Source of the DNA: Phycisphaerales bacterium UBA7800
Lineage (GTDB): Bacteria > Planctomycetota > Phycisphaerae > Phycisphaerales > Phycisphaeraceae
DNA length: 64,000 nt
Reading direction: 5' to 3'
Assembly (NCBI GenBank): GCA_002480565.1
Contig: DLCK01000067.1
Span: 104,382-168,381 of the forward strand
Positions 17,680 to 26,847 of the stretch are shown piece after piece; the stretch's first letter is position 1, and each line of letters starts with the position of its first letter. Position numbers and translations under genes: made by a program. The notes under the pieces are model-generated. The model was not told the DNA's origin, did no database searches, and saw only the letters and a program-made list of their open reading frames with translations.

Positions 17680-19046
17680 CTGTTACGCCCCCATGCTTCG
17701 ACAGCCGTATACGCAATCTTTTCGGGCATATCCAAAACCGCACCAATCTGCCGCAGTTTCTCCTGTAATTCTGATATCGACACGTCGGATGCGCCACAGT
17801 TATGCTTAAGCGACATCGCAGCAGCCAACCCGACGGCTTGGCCCATACTCATCGTCTGCCCCATGCTTCGACAGCTCGCATGCGCGTCATGTGTTGCACT
17901 GAAACATCGCCCGGCAACCCACAATTCATCACGGTCTTTTGCAACCAATGTTCGATATGGCACATGGTATACCTGCCCGTCAGGAACATAGGCCCATGCC
18001 GTCTCGTCCTCCCCGGCACTACTTTGACGGTGATCCTCAATCGGGGCACCGCAGACCAATACCACGTCATCAAACTTCCTTGCAGTCAGACAATCCTCGC
18101 GAGTTAAACGATATTCACCATACACACGACGAGATTCACGGACACCAATCTGCACCGAGAGTCCGCCTATACAGGCCTGCTCGTAACCGGGGATACAATC
18201 GCGCACGAATTTCTCATACACAAATGCCTGCTGCCTTCCTTGAATTTCTGCAGTCGTCAAATCGCCACTATCCATCGGATCAACATCCGCAACACGGACT
18301 GCAACGGTCGAAGTACAACCGGGCATGGGCATGGCATGGAAGCTACCTTTGCGTCGTGGCAAGGGATGCTTCTGCAAATCAACACTTGCCATTTTCTGTG
18401 CCAGCATCTTCTTGCCACCGGCAGCATTGAATGTGTCTAAATCCACATTGACCATCCGAAACGTTGTGGTCAAAGTTTGTGCAGGATCAATTTGACCTGC
18501 TATTTCATAGGGTATTTGAGCATGATGACAAAGCTGAGCATCACCACTGACATCAATGAATCGCTTGGCTTTGATCCTGCATAATCCCTGTCGAGTGGAT
18601 ACCACTACACCTACGATCCGACCGGCAGAATTCAATTCCGCGTCAATAAGAACGGTATGTAATAGAAGCTTTACCCCACTGCCAAGAAGTAGTCGATCCC
18701 AAACCCATTTGAGAACTTCGGGGTTGTAGGTCACCCCGGTTCCTGCGCCGTAGGTGTTGGGGCGAAGGTACATCGCGTGATGCTTTGCCAATTCATCCAC
18801 CACTTGATCAGGCAGTCCACCAACGACTTTTCGCGGCTCGTCACCAGGCGTGAAGAATCCGTAGAAAGTATCCAATATGCCGGTACTTGCCCCGCCGGTA
18901 AAACCGTAGCGGTCAATGAGCAAGGTGTCGGCCCCCTGCCTGGCTGAGGACATCGCAGCACAACAACCGGCAGTCCCAGCACCAATCACCAAGACGTCCA
19001 CTTCAGCGAGGACTTGAATTTTTTGATGAATGATCGCCGGATTCAT
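17676..19046 (-). CDS. FAD-dependent oxidoreductase (FAD_oxidored type)
   Basis: 456 aa. VDVLVIGAGTAGCCAAMSSARQGADTLLI-like dinucleotide-binding start (about residues 17-45), GFTGGASTGILDTFYGF, FIDVSGDAQLCHHA, and RDELWVAGRCFSATHDAHASCRSMGQTMSMGQAVGLAAA near the end. Same family as the protein at 7950-9356 but only distantly alike. Start and stop each overlap neighbours by 4 bp. Probably oxidises a hydroxyl of the sugar handled by this operon; electron acceptor not visible. Confidence 0.9.
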   Translation of the reverse strand: MNPAIIHQKIQVLAEVDVLVIGAGTAGCCAAMSSARQGADTLLIDRYGFTGGASTGILDTFYGFFTPGDEPRKVVGGLPDQVVDELAKHHAMYLRPNTYGAGTGVTYNPEVLKWVWDRLLLGSGVKLLLHTVLIDAELNSAGRIVGVVVSTRQGLCRIKAKRFIDVSGDAQLCHHAQIPYEIAGQIDPAQTLTTTFRMVNVDLDTFNAAGGKKMLAQKMASVDLQKHPLPRRKGSFHAMPMPGCTSTVAVRVADVDPMDSGDLTTAEIQGRQQAFVYEKFVRDCIPGYEQACIGGLSVQIGVRESRRVYGEYRLTREDCLTARKFDDVVLVCGAPIEDHRQSSAGEDETAWAYVPDGQVYHVPYRTLVAKDRDELWVAGRCFSATHDAHASCRSMGQTMSMGQAVGLAAAMSLKHNCGASDVSISELQEKLRQIGAVLDMPEKIAYTAVEAWGRNR

Positions 19047-19828
19047 TGCTCCGCTCCTACGTTTTGATACAGACGAGCTAAGCGATGAGCATGTTCGTCA
19101 TAGGCAGATTCAAAAAGTTCGGTCGCTCGCTGTTTACCTACCACTGCTGATGCGGTGAGGACTTTGGGAGGTTCTCCAGCGTCAGTGAGTAACTCGGCAA
19201 GTTGAGCTTTGATGCAATTAATAAGTAGACATCCGCCAATGGTGGACCCAGGCGACACCGGTGTATCCAATCCCTTGATTGATATCATCGCATCCCCCAC
19301 TGGCGCCCCGGTATCCAACACGATGTCTGCAAAGTCGGTGAGTTTCAAACCACGCGGATCATTACTGCTACTGGCATCACAGTGTGCCTGACTGACGATG
19401 GCGACGACTTTCATGCCTTTTTTCTTGAGTAATTCTGCCATCTCAATTTGTGAGACGTTACAACCACTGGAACTGATCACCAATGCGGCATCCTGATCCG
19501 AGAGATCAAAATTGCGCAGGATTCGCTCGGATAAACCGGACACATTCTCCAGGAACATGGCTTGGCGTTGCCCGTTGGCACCGACGACCAGATTGTGGAA
19601 GGTCAATGAAAGTTCCACAATTGGATTAAAGCCTGGGAAGGACCCGTAACGCGGCCACATTTCCTCAACCATGATCCGACTGTGTCCCGATGCAAAGACA
19701 TGTACCATGCGTCCTGCAAGAATGGTTTTCGAAAACCACTGTGCAACCTGCTGAATCCGTGACTCCTGTTGGCTGACAGATTCGATGAGGTGTTGACATT
19801 TTTCAAGATAATCTTGGGTTACGGACAT
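19043..19828 (-). CDS. SIS-domain sugar isomerase-like protein (UPF0309-like)
   Basis: 261 aa; ATG at 19828 with AGGAG 6 nt upstream. A single SIS phosphosugar-binding domain: GRMVHVFASGHSRIMVEEMWPRYG (about 36-60), AALVISSSGCNVSQIEMAELLKKKG-like block, IVSQAHCD, and DTGAPVGDAMISIKGLDTPVSPGSTIGGCLLIN. These fit the 'sugar isomerase domain' proteins next to N-acetylhexosamine or ROK/PTE genes. It would isomerise or bind a phosphosugar made by the ROK kinase of the same operon. Confidence 0.88.
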   Translation of the reverse strand: MSVTQDYLEKCQHLIESVSQQESRIQQVAQWFSKTILAGRMVHVFASGHSRIMVEEMWPRYGSFPGFNPIVELSLTFHNLVVGANGQRQAMFLENVSGLSERILRNFDLSDQDAALVISSSGCNVSQIEMAELLKKKGMKVVAIVSQAHCDASSSNDPRGLKLTDFADIVLDTGAPVGDAMISIKGLDTPVSPGSTIGGCLLINCIKAQLAELLTDAGEPPKVLTASAVVGKQRATELFESAYDEHAHRLARLYQNVGAEQ

Positions 19829-21033
19829 AAAGGCTCCTGAGGGATGTAGGTCATCGCAGCGTCATACAAGGCGATGATGTTGGCGGCGGGAACATTGGCC
19901 TGAATGTTGTGAACGGAAGTGAAGATGTAACCACCTTCCAGTGGCTTGAACTGATTGAGATTATTACGTGTCTCGTCGGAAATCACTGTCGGTGTTGCGT
20001 TCGTCAATGTGCCTTGGGAATCACAACTGCCACCCCAAAAGGTGATCCGATTTCCAAAGCGTTGTTTTAGCCGTGCGGGATCCATATCCGTCGCGGTGGT
20101 CTGCACGGGATTGATCGCATCGACACCCATTTGAATGATGGCATCAAGCAATGGAACAATCGCTCCATCACTATGCAGAAGTACAAACCAATCGGTATTG
20201 GCATGTACCCAATCCAATCCGCGTTTGTAATGTTCCAGCAGCTTGTCACAAAACATTTGTGGTGATAAAAATGGCGCGAATTGGGTGCCAAAGTCATCTG
20301 CAATTTGTAAGACTTGTACACGATCTGATACTGCATCATGTAAGCGTTTGAGATTCTCAATCCACTGATCAACCAACATTGTAAAGAGCCGATCCACATA
20401 ATCGTCTTCGGTGGCAAAGGTGATCATCCAATCTTCAAATCCGCCTTGCCCGATCCCGTTAAACAGTTCATAGGGCGGTCCCATAGCGACGACGACTGCT
20501 TTATCTGTCTCTTTGTACAAACGCTCGGATTGCCTTGCATAGTAGGGCCAATCCGAATCTTGAGGTTGCGGTGGCTTCCATGTATCAAGGTCTGGATGCA
20601 GCGCACCGGGATAAGATTCCAATCGATCAAAGTAGTATCCATACTCAGGCATCTGCGCAATAGTTTTGCCATTACGAGTTAAGATCCATCCCCTATGCCC
20701 GTCACTCTGAGGATCAAAATCAGTTGGCACCATCACATCCATACCACGTAAATCAAATGGCTTGTAAGTCGCATTGGATAAGCCAAAAGCTGTCGCAGGT
20801 CGATTGAGTAACACCGTGTCACTGCAAAAACGTTGGGCTGCTTCATCATCAATTTCAGCAAGCATTTGATAGACATCAAACACATGAGGGACTGAAGTAA
20901 TCTCAAGCGCTTTGAGAAGCTTTTGGTATGCAAAGACACTGATCCCACTTTGACGCGTGCCACCCAGATCAACAGGAACACGGTCAACGGGTTGGTGTTT
21001 TAATGCATTAAGAATCCGCTGCCGAGAGTTCAT
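19819..21033 (-). CDS. Uroporphyrinogen decarboxylase-family protein (MtaA/CmuA-like)
   Basis: 404 aa. Begins MNSRQRILNALKHQPVDRVPVDLGG, the standard opening of UroD-superfamily proteins, and later has LLHSDGAIVPLLDAIIQMGVDAINP and RITFWGGSCDSQGTL. The length and HSDG motif point to the corrinoid-methyltransferase-like branch rather than haem HemE. No cobalamin-binding protein is encoded nearby. Its presence inside a sugar operon is unusual functionally but fits planctomycete and Verrucomicrobia loci. A role in methyl transfer from a methylated sugar is possible but unproven. Overlaps the ROK gene by 4 bp. Confidence 0.88.
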   Translation of the reverse strand: MNSRQRILNALKHQPVDRVPVDLGGTRQSGISVFAYQKLLKALEITSVPHVFDVYQMLAEIDDEAAQRFCSDTVLLNRPATAFGLSNATYKPFDLRGMDVMVPTDFDPQSDGHRGWILTRNGKTIAQMPEYGYYFDRLESYPGALHPDLDTWKPPQPQDSDWPYYARQSERLYKETDKAVVVAMGPPYELFNGIGQGGFEDWMITFATEDDYVDRLFTMLVDQWIENLKRLHDAVSDRVQVLQIADDFGTQFAPFLSPQMFCDKLLEHYKRGLDWVHANTDWFVLLHSDGAIVPLLDAIIQMGVDAINPVQTTATDMDPARLKQRFGNRITFWGGSCDSQGTLTNATPTVISDETRNNLNQFKPLEGGYIFTSVHNIQANVPAANIIALYDAAMTYIPQEPLCP

Positions 21034-21917
21034 GCGTGGCCTTCCTTAAGTGCATTGAATGCTGCTCCAATTGCACCTGCCCATGGACCAAGTTGTGCGG
21101 CAACGATAGGGACGCCTTGCCCGGTTGGTCTCCATTCCACGTGATCCATTGCATTGACCAGGGGTTTAAAAAGTGCAGCACCAGATTGGGCGACACCGCC
21201 GCCAATAATGATGCATTGCGGGTCGAGCACATTGATGATGGACGCCAGGGCTACTGCTAATTGATCAATGGAGGTTTGCCAAATTTCGCGTGCCTGCACA
21301 TCATCCCTGGTTACGGCTTCAACGAGTTGACGAGTGGAAGTAAAACGCCCATCGGAACGTTCTGCAATGGAGTAATTGCCAATGGCATGTTCAATACTTC
21401 CCGAGGTGTTGCATATATCTTTGGGACCTGAGCTATTAATGGTGATATGACCAAGGTGTCCGGCGCGGCCGGTGTGTCCTTTGAGCAGTTTGCCGTTGGT
21501 GTAAATTGCGCCGCCGACACCTGTCCCGAGCGTAAGCATCACAACATTTTCAAGACCGTTTGCTGCACCTTGCCAGACTTCACCCAGTAGCGCTGCCATT
21601 GCGTCATTGAGTACTGGAACATGGTTTTGAGACTGTAAATGCCGTGTAAAATCAAAGTCCACCACACGCTGCATCCGCCCTGTCATCCATGAAATGCCAC
21701 TACCATCGGGGCGTGCGATACCGGGGCAACTCACGCCGATGTGTTTTGTCGGACCCTGCTCGCTGATGCAATGTGTGACCCAATCTTTGATAGCGACTTG
21801 CCATGCGTTATCAGTATCGCCTGTCTCCAGCTGGGTTTGTTCAAGCACCTGACCATCGGGTGTGACGCGGACTGCTTTGGTTTGGGTTCCGCCTATATCA
21901 ATTCCAATTGCGTACAT
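21030..21917 (-). CDS. ROK family sugar kinase with degenerate zinc motif
   Basis: 295 aa from the ATG at 21917 (G-rich ribosome site just upstream; the frame opens at 21977 but would overlap the SDR gene). MYAIGIDIGGTQTKAV is the ATP-binding start; VPVLNDAMAALLGEVWQGA carries the catalytic Asp; LTLGTGVGGAIYTNGKLL and GHLGHITINSSGPKDICNTSGSIEH follow. The usual ROK CxCGxxGCxE zinc site is reduced to one Cys here. Likely phosphorylates the hexose or aminohexose of the operon; exact sugar unknown. Two bases after the SDR stop. Confidence 0.92.
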   Translation of the reverse strand: MYAIGIDIGGTQTKAVRVTPDGQVLEQTQLETGDTDNAWQVAIKDWVTHCISEQGPTKHIGVSCPGIARPDGSGISWMTGRMQRVVDFDFTRHLQSQNHVPVLNDAMAALLGEVWQGAANGLENVVMLTLGTGVGGAIYTNGKLLKGHTGRAGHLGHITINSSGPKDICNTSGSIEHAIGNYSIAERSDGRFTSTRQLVEAVTRDDVQAREIWQTSIDQLAVALASIINVLDPQCIIIGGGVAQSGAALFKPLVNAMDHVEWRPTGQGVPIVAAQLGPWAGAIGAAFNALKEGHA

Positions 21918-21918
21918 A

Positions 21919-22737
21919 TTATTGCCCCCCTTGCGACTGGGCAGGAAGTTGGCCGTCACTGAGCGACCATCCGCCATCGACCACGATGGTTTGCCCGGTC
22001 ACAAATTTTGATTCATCCGATAGCAGCCAGAGCACTGCACCGTCAAGATCTTGTGGTTGGCCAACGCGTCCGCCATCCAAAGGCTGTTTGGTTTTCACGA
22101 ACTGTAAAATCTGTTGATCCGACATGACACGTTCAGACATGGGTGTTTGAACCAGCGATGGAGCAATGACATTAAAACGGATACCGCTGGATGCATATGT
22201 TGCAGCACAGGATCGGACGAATCCGACCAGCGCACTTTTCGATGCTGCGTAGGCATGAGTTGAGAAATATTCAGGTGATGGTGATAACCCAAGAACACTA
22301 CCCATGAGCAGAATGCTGCCGGATGTCTGGCGTTTGAGCATTGATTGTGTCGCAGCACGAGCGGAATAAAAACTACTGGTAAGATTTATATCAAACGTTG
22401 CCTGCCATCCCTCATCGGTGATTTGATGCAGCGCTCCATCGCCCATGCGTCGTCCGGACCCCCCTGCTACGTGATACAACGCGTCAAACCGACCGAAGGC
22501 CTCGATACATTCATCAATGAGTTTAGGAGTCGACAAGGAATCCAATGCATCGGCAGGCAACACAATGGCGTTTTTCCCAAGAGCTTGCTTAGCCTTGTGA
22601 ATACCCGAGTCATCGCGGCCACTGACGAGGACATTTGCCCCAGCATTGAGACACGCCATGGCAGCGGAAAGCCCCATACCACTCGTTCCACCGACGATGA
22701 CGACTGCATGATCCTTGATGTGTCGCGTTGTCTGCAT
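21919..22737 (-). CDS. Short-chain dehydrogenase/reductase (SDR)
   Basis: 272 aa. AVVIVGGTSGMGLSAAMACLNAG is the TGxxxGxG-type cofactor site, LYHVAGGSGRRMGDG replaces NNAG, and ILLMGSVLGLSPSPEYF with HAYAASKSALVGF supplies the Ser and YxxxK catalytic residues; FVTGQTIVVDGGWSL closes the fold. First gene of the long minus-strand operon, starting 76 bp from the divergent GntR regulator. Presumably performs a first or last redox step on the sugar. Confidence 0.93.
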   Translation of the reverse strand: MQTTRHIKDHAVVIVGGTSGMGLSAAMACLNAGANVLVSGRDDSGIHKAKQALGKNAIVLPADALDSLSTPKLIDECIEAFGRFDALYHVAGGSGRRMGDGALHQITDEGWQATFDINLTSSFYSARAATQSMLKRQTSGSILLMGSVLGLSPSPEYFSTHAYAASKSALVGFVRSCAATYASSGIRFNVIAPSLVQTPMSERVMSDQQILQFVKTKQPLDGGRVGQPQDLDGAVLWLLSDESKFVTGQTIVVDGGWSLSDGQLPAQSQGGQ

Positions 22738-22813
22738 AAGGGCATTTTATCTGCTGATGCGACATGTAGAAATATTTTGTGTCAATTTATTATTTTTCTG
22801 ATATGATAATTCT

Positions 22814-23812
22814 ATGGCCCGCCCTCCCAGTGAACATGTCCAAGTCGTCAAGCAAAAGCTCATTGCTCGACTCAATGACGGTCTACACCGTCCTGGCAGT
22901 CGATTTATGTCCAACCGCGCAATTGCTGAGCAATACCAGATCAGCTATCAGACGGCTCATCGGCTGGTGACGCAACTGGTTGATGAAGGATTACTTGAGC
23001 GCCGCCCCAGAGCTGGAACCTATGTCGCTGGCGAACAGCATGGTTTTAAACGGGTCCATCTGCTGTTTAACAAACGCGCAAGACGTGCGGATAGTTTTGG
23101 ATTTCGTTTGATGAATTGTCTGAAGACCGCCTTGTCAGATGCTGGTTTTCAAGTTCAAGTAAGTCTGCTGGGTAACGATGAGACAATTAAGCTTTCGGAA
23201 AAGTATTATCCGATCATTTGGGAATTACCTGCTATGGTGCAAGCGAGCATTCAATGGGGTGGGCATGCGTTACTCCTTAATGAACGCGTTGAACATGGGC
23301 TTTCATCCTTGCGGATCGATTCGATTAGTGTGGATGACTTACTGGGCGGGGTCATGGCAGCGGAGATGATTGCATCCCGGCTACCACAAGGTTGTAAGTG
23401 TGTGATCCATGCTGGCCCCCGTGATGACGCGCGGAGTCAGGCGCGTGTTCAAGGTTTTCGTAAACGGTTATCTGCAAGAGTGGTTCATGCCCCGACGTGG
23501 TATCTTGATGATGCTTCTGCAAGTGTAAACCGGTGTATGAAGCTTAAGCCTGACGCTATTTTTGCGTGTAATGACCGGCTGGCTCAGGCGGTTCTTGAGT
23601 ACTGCAAGGACAAAGCCGTTTCACTGCCGATGTTGATAGGTTTCGATGATGCTCCTATTGCCGAAACACTACACCTGTCATCCATTGCCATCCCATGGAA
23701 AGCATTTGCCGAGTCCACCCTGAGGCTGGTTAAACAACGTCTTGACGGCGATCATTCCAGCGGTACGGACGTGATACTCAGACCTCATCCGGTCATGCGG
23801 CTCACAATGTAA
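22814..23812 (+). CDS. GntR-type regulator with LacI-like sugar-sensor domain
   Basis: 332 aa. Winged-helix GntR domain at residues about 5-75 (SNRAIAEQYQISYQTAHRLVTQLVDEGLLERRPRAGTYVA region). The rest is a periplasmic-binding-like sensor similar to LacI/GalR (PDAIFACNDRLAQAVLEYCK, LPMLIGFDDAPIA). It is divergent from the SDR-to-Gfo operon and the most probable regulator of it. A -10-like TATGAT (22802-22807) lies 6 nt before the ATG, no Shine-Dalgarno is seen, so the message is probably leaderless. Confidence 0.9.
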   Translation: MARPPSEHVQVVKQKLIARLNDGLHRPGSRFMSNRAIAEQYQISYQTAHRLVTQLVDEGLLERRPRAGTYVAGEQHGFKRVHLLFNKRARRADSFGFRLMNCLKTALSDAGFQVQVSLLGNDETIKLSEKYYPIIWELPAMVQASIQWGGHALLLNERVEHGLSSLRIDSISVDDLLGGVMAAEMIASRLPQGCKCVIHAGPRDDARSQARVQGFRKRLSARVVHAPTWYLDDASASVNRCMKLKPDAIFACNDRLAQAVLEYCKDKAVSLPMLIGFDDAPIAETLHLSSIAIPWKAFAESTLRLVKQRLDGDHSSGTDVILRPHPVMRLTM

Positions 23813-24036
23813 GTTGATCAATTGGCTGTAAAAAACAAATATCAGCTCTCGAATTCATGTTGGATCAGACACAATCTACTTGCACAAACACTAGTCCACA
23901 ATCACAATATATTTTAATTTATAACAACTCATACATGTATATTAAACCACCATGGCGCAATATCGTTTAAATCCTAACACACCACAGAAGATCAGATTTC
24001 TTGACAAAACAACACTTGCAGATAGCATTGATTCCT

Positions 24037-25596
24037 ATGGAACAACGCCCCAATATTTTGTTTTTATTTACTGATCAGCAGCGGTATGACACCATCGCTC
24101 AACTGGGTAACGACATTATCAAAACTCCGACGATGGATCGACTGGTCCGTGAAGGAACGAGCTTTACCCGTGCCTATACACCCTCACCGGTTTGCGTCTC
24201 TGCACGTTGTGCCTTGGTGACGGGTTTGCCACCGCATGTAAATGGTTGCTGGGACAACATGGCCATGCGTCAGGATATCCCGAGCTTTATGGATCAACTC
24301 ACTGCTGCTGGATATCAGACACATGGCGTGGGCAAGATGCATTTCACGCCTGACGCAACGCGGATGTGGGGATATGAATCGCGCGATATATCCGAGGAAG
24401 GCGCTGGTGCCAATGATGCCTTTCGTGCATACCTTGCTGAAAATGACTATGGCCATGTCCACGAGCCGCATGGCATCCGCAGTGAATACTATTACATTCC
24501 TCAACCGTCACAACTTCCAGCACACTTGCACAACACTGCCTGGACAGCTGATCGGAGCATTGACTTTCTGAACCAACGTGACAGCACTCGACCGTTTTTC
24601 TTGTGGTCAAGCTTTATCAAACCTCACCCGCCGTTTGAATCGCCAACGCCATGGAACAAGCTTTACCGTGCATCGGACATGCCTGAACCGTTTCGTTTTG
24701 AAGGCATGGATGCGGTACAGAGCTATTGGAACCTTCGTCAGAATAGGTACAAGTATCGCGGTGCGGGTTACGATGCTTTATTGATGAGAACGATGAAGGC
24801 TGCGTATTACAGTTGTATCAGTTTCATTGATTTTCAAATGGGTCGGATCATTGAAGCGTTGGGTGATCAAATCGACAATACGTTGATTTTGTTATCTGCG
24901 GATCACGGTGAATTACTTGGTGATTATGGAGCCGTGGGTAAGCGATGTATGCTTGATGCAGCGTGTCGTGTGCCAATGGTCGTGCGTTACCCCCGGAAGT
25001 ATCAAGCCGGAACTCAGTGCAACATACCGGTTTCATTGCTGGACGTATATCCGACATTTACATCTGCCGCCGAATGTGACAAAGTGACCGTCAGCACGGA
25101 AGGATTGCCACTGAATGACATTGCAGATGGCAAGACGGACCGGGATGCCACCTACAGTCAATTCCAAACCGGATCGTATGGCTTGTACATGGTAACCACC
25201 CAAACACACAAGTATGTTTACAGTGTGGCGGACAAAAAAGAGATGCTCTTTGATTTGGTAGCCGACCCCAAGGAAACACTGAATCAAATCGACAACGCCA
25301 TGTATGCTGATGTATTGGGCGAACTCAAAAATCGTCTGATCACACGAATGGCAGAAGGTGACAGTGATCGTCTGATCGTTGAAAACGGGCAATGGACGAC
25401 ATACGCAGGACATACTTTCCCAACAGATGATCCAGACATTGGCCTGCTTTATCAAGACCCAGGCAACACGCAGGATCTCGTCGATGCATTGGGACCAGAC
25501 TACGCGCATTGTGTTACCAAACCTGGCAGTGAGTCCCATGTGATGATCGACACTTCCGATCGACAGCACCCCCTGTCGCGTGAATCAAATGTATAG
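24037..25596 (+). CDS. Type I (formylglycine) sulfatase
   Basis: 519 aa from the ATG at 24037; the frame opens at a TTG at 24001, but homology starts at EQRPNILFLFTDQQRYD, the classic metal-binding DQ of sulfatases. PSPVCVSARCALVTG contains the C-x-S-x-R site; the Cys (about residue 53) would become formylglycine. GVGKMHF and TLILLSADHGELLGDYG supply the other conserved metal and catalytic positions. No clear signal peptide is present, so it may act in the cytoplasm on imported sulfated oligosaccharides, or its true start lies elsewhere. Family S1; substrate unknown. Separated by 224 bp from the GntR gene. Needs a formylglycine-generating enzyme, not seen here. Confidence 0.93.
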   Translation: MEQRPNILFLFTDQQRYDTIAQLGNDIIKTPTMDRLVREGTSFTRAYTPSPVCVSARCALVTGLPPHVNGCWDNMAMRQDIPSFMDQLTAAGYQTHGVGKMHFTPDATRMWGYESRDISEEGAGANDAFRAYLAENDYGHVHEPHGIRSEYYYIPQPSQLPAHLHNTAWTADRSIDFLNQRDSTRPFFLWSSFIKPHPPFESPTPWNKLYRASDMPEPFRFEGMDAVQSYWNLRQNRYKYRGAGYDALLMRTMKAAYYSCISFIDFQMGRIIEALGDQIDNTLILLSADHGELLGDYGAVGKRCMLDAACRVPMVVRYPRKYQAGTQCNIPVSLLDVYPTFTSAAECDKVTVSTEGLPLNDIADGKTDRDATYSQFQTGSYGLYMVTTQTHKYVYSVADKKEMLFDLVADPKETLNQIDNAMYADVLGELKNRLITRMAEGDSDRLIVENGQWTTYAGHTFPTDDPDIGLLYQDPGNTQDLVDALGPDYAHCVTKPGSESHVMIDTSDRQHPLSRESNV

Positions 25597-25629
25597 ACAT
25601 ACAAGCTGTATTTGATTTAAAGTTTGTCA

Positions 25630-25711
25630 CAATCAACAAGCGCGTTATCATGCTTAGACGTTGCATCACTGGCTATCTCTCGGTGATTTGTAACGCGCGT
25701 ATCATTGATTG
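25630..25711. repeat. Multi-arm inverted repeat between sulfatase and serine hydrolase genes
   Basis: Nested arms: CAATCA (25630-25635) with TGATTG (25706-25711); GCGCGTTA (25640-25647) with TAACGCGC (25691-25698); ATCAC with GTGAT inside. No T-run follows, so it is not an ordinary terminator. It might be a folded 5' leader of the downstream lipoprotein gene or a bidirectional operator. Confidence 0.4.
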
Positions 25712-25747
25712 CAATACAACCTTTTCATATCAATCAAAGGATGTCAT

Positions 25748-26842
25748 ATGCCTGCTTTGGGACGATTTATTTTCGGACTTTTTCTATGTTCATTGATATG
25801 CATAACCGGCTGTACAAGCACTACAGAGAACTCGCAATCACAAACCAACAATGTGTTCCCCAATACACAATGGCAACGAGCAGCACCTGCATCGTTGAAC
25901 CTAAATGCTGATAAAGTCCAGCAAGCCATGGCAAAGCTCAAAGACATCTGCGATGAGTTTGGCAACGATCGGGCATTACTGATTTACAAAGGTCGCATTG
26001 TCTGGGAAGGCAAGGATACTTCGACTCAAACCCATATCTGGTCCTGCACCAAGTCCTACATGAGTACTTGTCTTGGACTGCTTTGGGATGATGGCAAATG
26101 CACACCCCAAACCTTACTCAAAGATATTGCACCAGAGTTTGGCGAGCATTATCCAAAGGTGACTTTGGAACATTTAGCTACATTCACCAGTGGATACAAC
26201 CATGTCAAAGGCCAGGTCTTCACACCTGCCCCGCCAATGTATCCCATGGGCACCGCGTTACTCTACACAGATCAATCTGATGTACTGGGACTGGCACTGA
26301 GTAAACTTGCGGGACGTTCGCTTGACACCTTATTTAAAGAACGAATCGGCGATCCCATCGGCATGGACCATGAACAGTATCGCTGGAAAGACTACGGCCC
26401 GATTGACGGGATCACCATCAACGGTGGTGCCGGCTTCATCACAAGTGGTCTGGAAATGAATGCGCTGCAAATGGCGCGTTTTGGCTGGCTCTACGCCAAT
26501 CACGGTAAATGGGATGGCAAGCAACTCATCAGCAAAAGATATATCGACTATGCCACCGTCCCTCGTGTTCCATCGGATCTACCTGCCCACCATGACCATC
26601 ACTGGCATAAAAGTCTACCCGGTTGCTACGGCTTAAACTGGCATGTCAACGGCATCGATTACACCGGCAAACGTAAATGGCCAAACGCACCAACCGACAC
26701 CTTTGCTGCGCAAGGAAACCACAACAACATCTGCATCATCATCCCCAAATGGGACATGGTCCTTGTCCGAATGGGTGGCGACAAAGTCATCCGACTCAGT
26801 GAATATGACAAGGTCATTGAGCTTCTGGGACAGGCTCGTTAG
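25748..26842 (+). CDS. Lipoprotein serine hydrolase, beta-lactamase/esterase (S12-like)
   Basis: 364 aa from the ATG at 25748 with AAAGGA about 7 nt upstream; the frame extends to a TTG at 25709 without support. The signal peptide ends in a lipobox-like ICITGC. IWSCTKSYMSTCLG holds the S-x-x-K nucleophile (Ser-Cys-Thr-Lys) and LLYTDQSDVLGL the second Tyr motif of the beta-lactamase/penicillin-binding-protein-like fold. The C-terminal FAAQGNHNNICIIIPKWDMVLVRMGGD is typical of esterase-type members. Likely removes an acyl group from polysaccharide at the cell surface; beta-lactam hydrolysis is unlikely given the context. Confidence 0.88.
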   Translation: MPALGRFIFGLFLCSLICITGCTSTTENSQSQTNNVFPNTQWQRAAPASLNLNADKVQQAMAKLKDICDEFGNDRALLIYKGRIVWEGKDTSTQTHIWSCTKSYMSTCLGLLWDDGKCTPQTLLKDIAPEFGEHYPKVTLEHLATFTSGYNHVKGQVFTPAPPMYPMGTALLYTDQSDVLGLALSKLAGRSLDTLFKERIGDPIGMDHEQYRWKDYGPIDGITINGGAGFITSGLEMNALQMARFGWLYANHGKWDGKQLISKRYIDYATVPRVPSDLPAHHDHHWHKSLPGCYGLNWHVNGIDYTGKRKWPNAPTDTFAAQGNHNNICIIIPKWDMVLVRMGGDKVIRLSEYDKVIELLGQAR

Positions 26843-26847
26843 TCATA

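Noticed and set aside
19819..21033. Haem-pathway HemE (uroporphyrinogen decarboxylase)
   Set aside because: Length, HSDG region and sugar-operon context fit the MtaA/CmuA-like branch, not HemE.
25033..25569. 178-codon minus-strand frame inside the sulfatase gene
   Set aside because: Shadow of the sulfatase coding frame; no start signals, Cys/His-rich nonsense content.
25748..26842. Antibiotic-resistance beta-lactamase
   Set aside because: Only the general serine-hydrolase fold (SxxK) is shared; lipoprotein in a polysaccharide locus, and no class-specific lactamase motifs.
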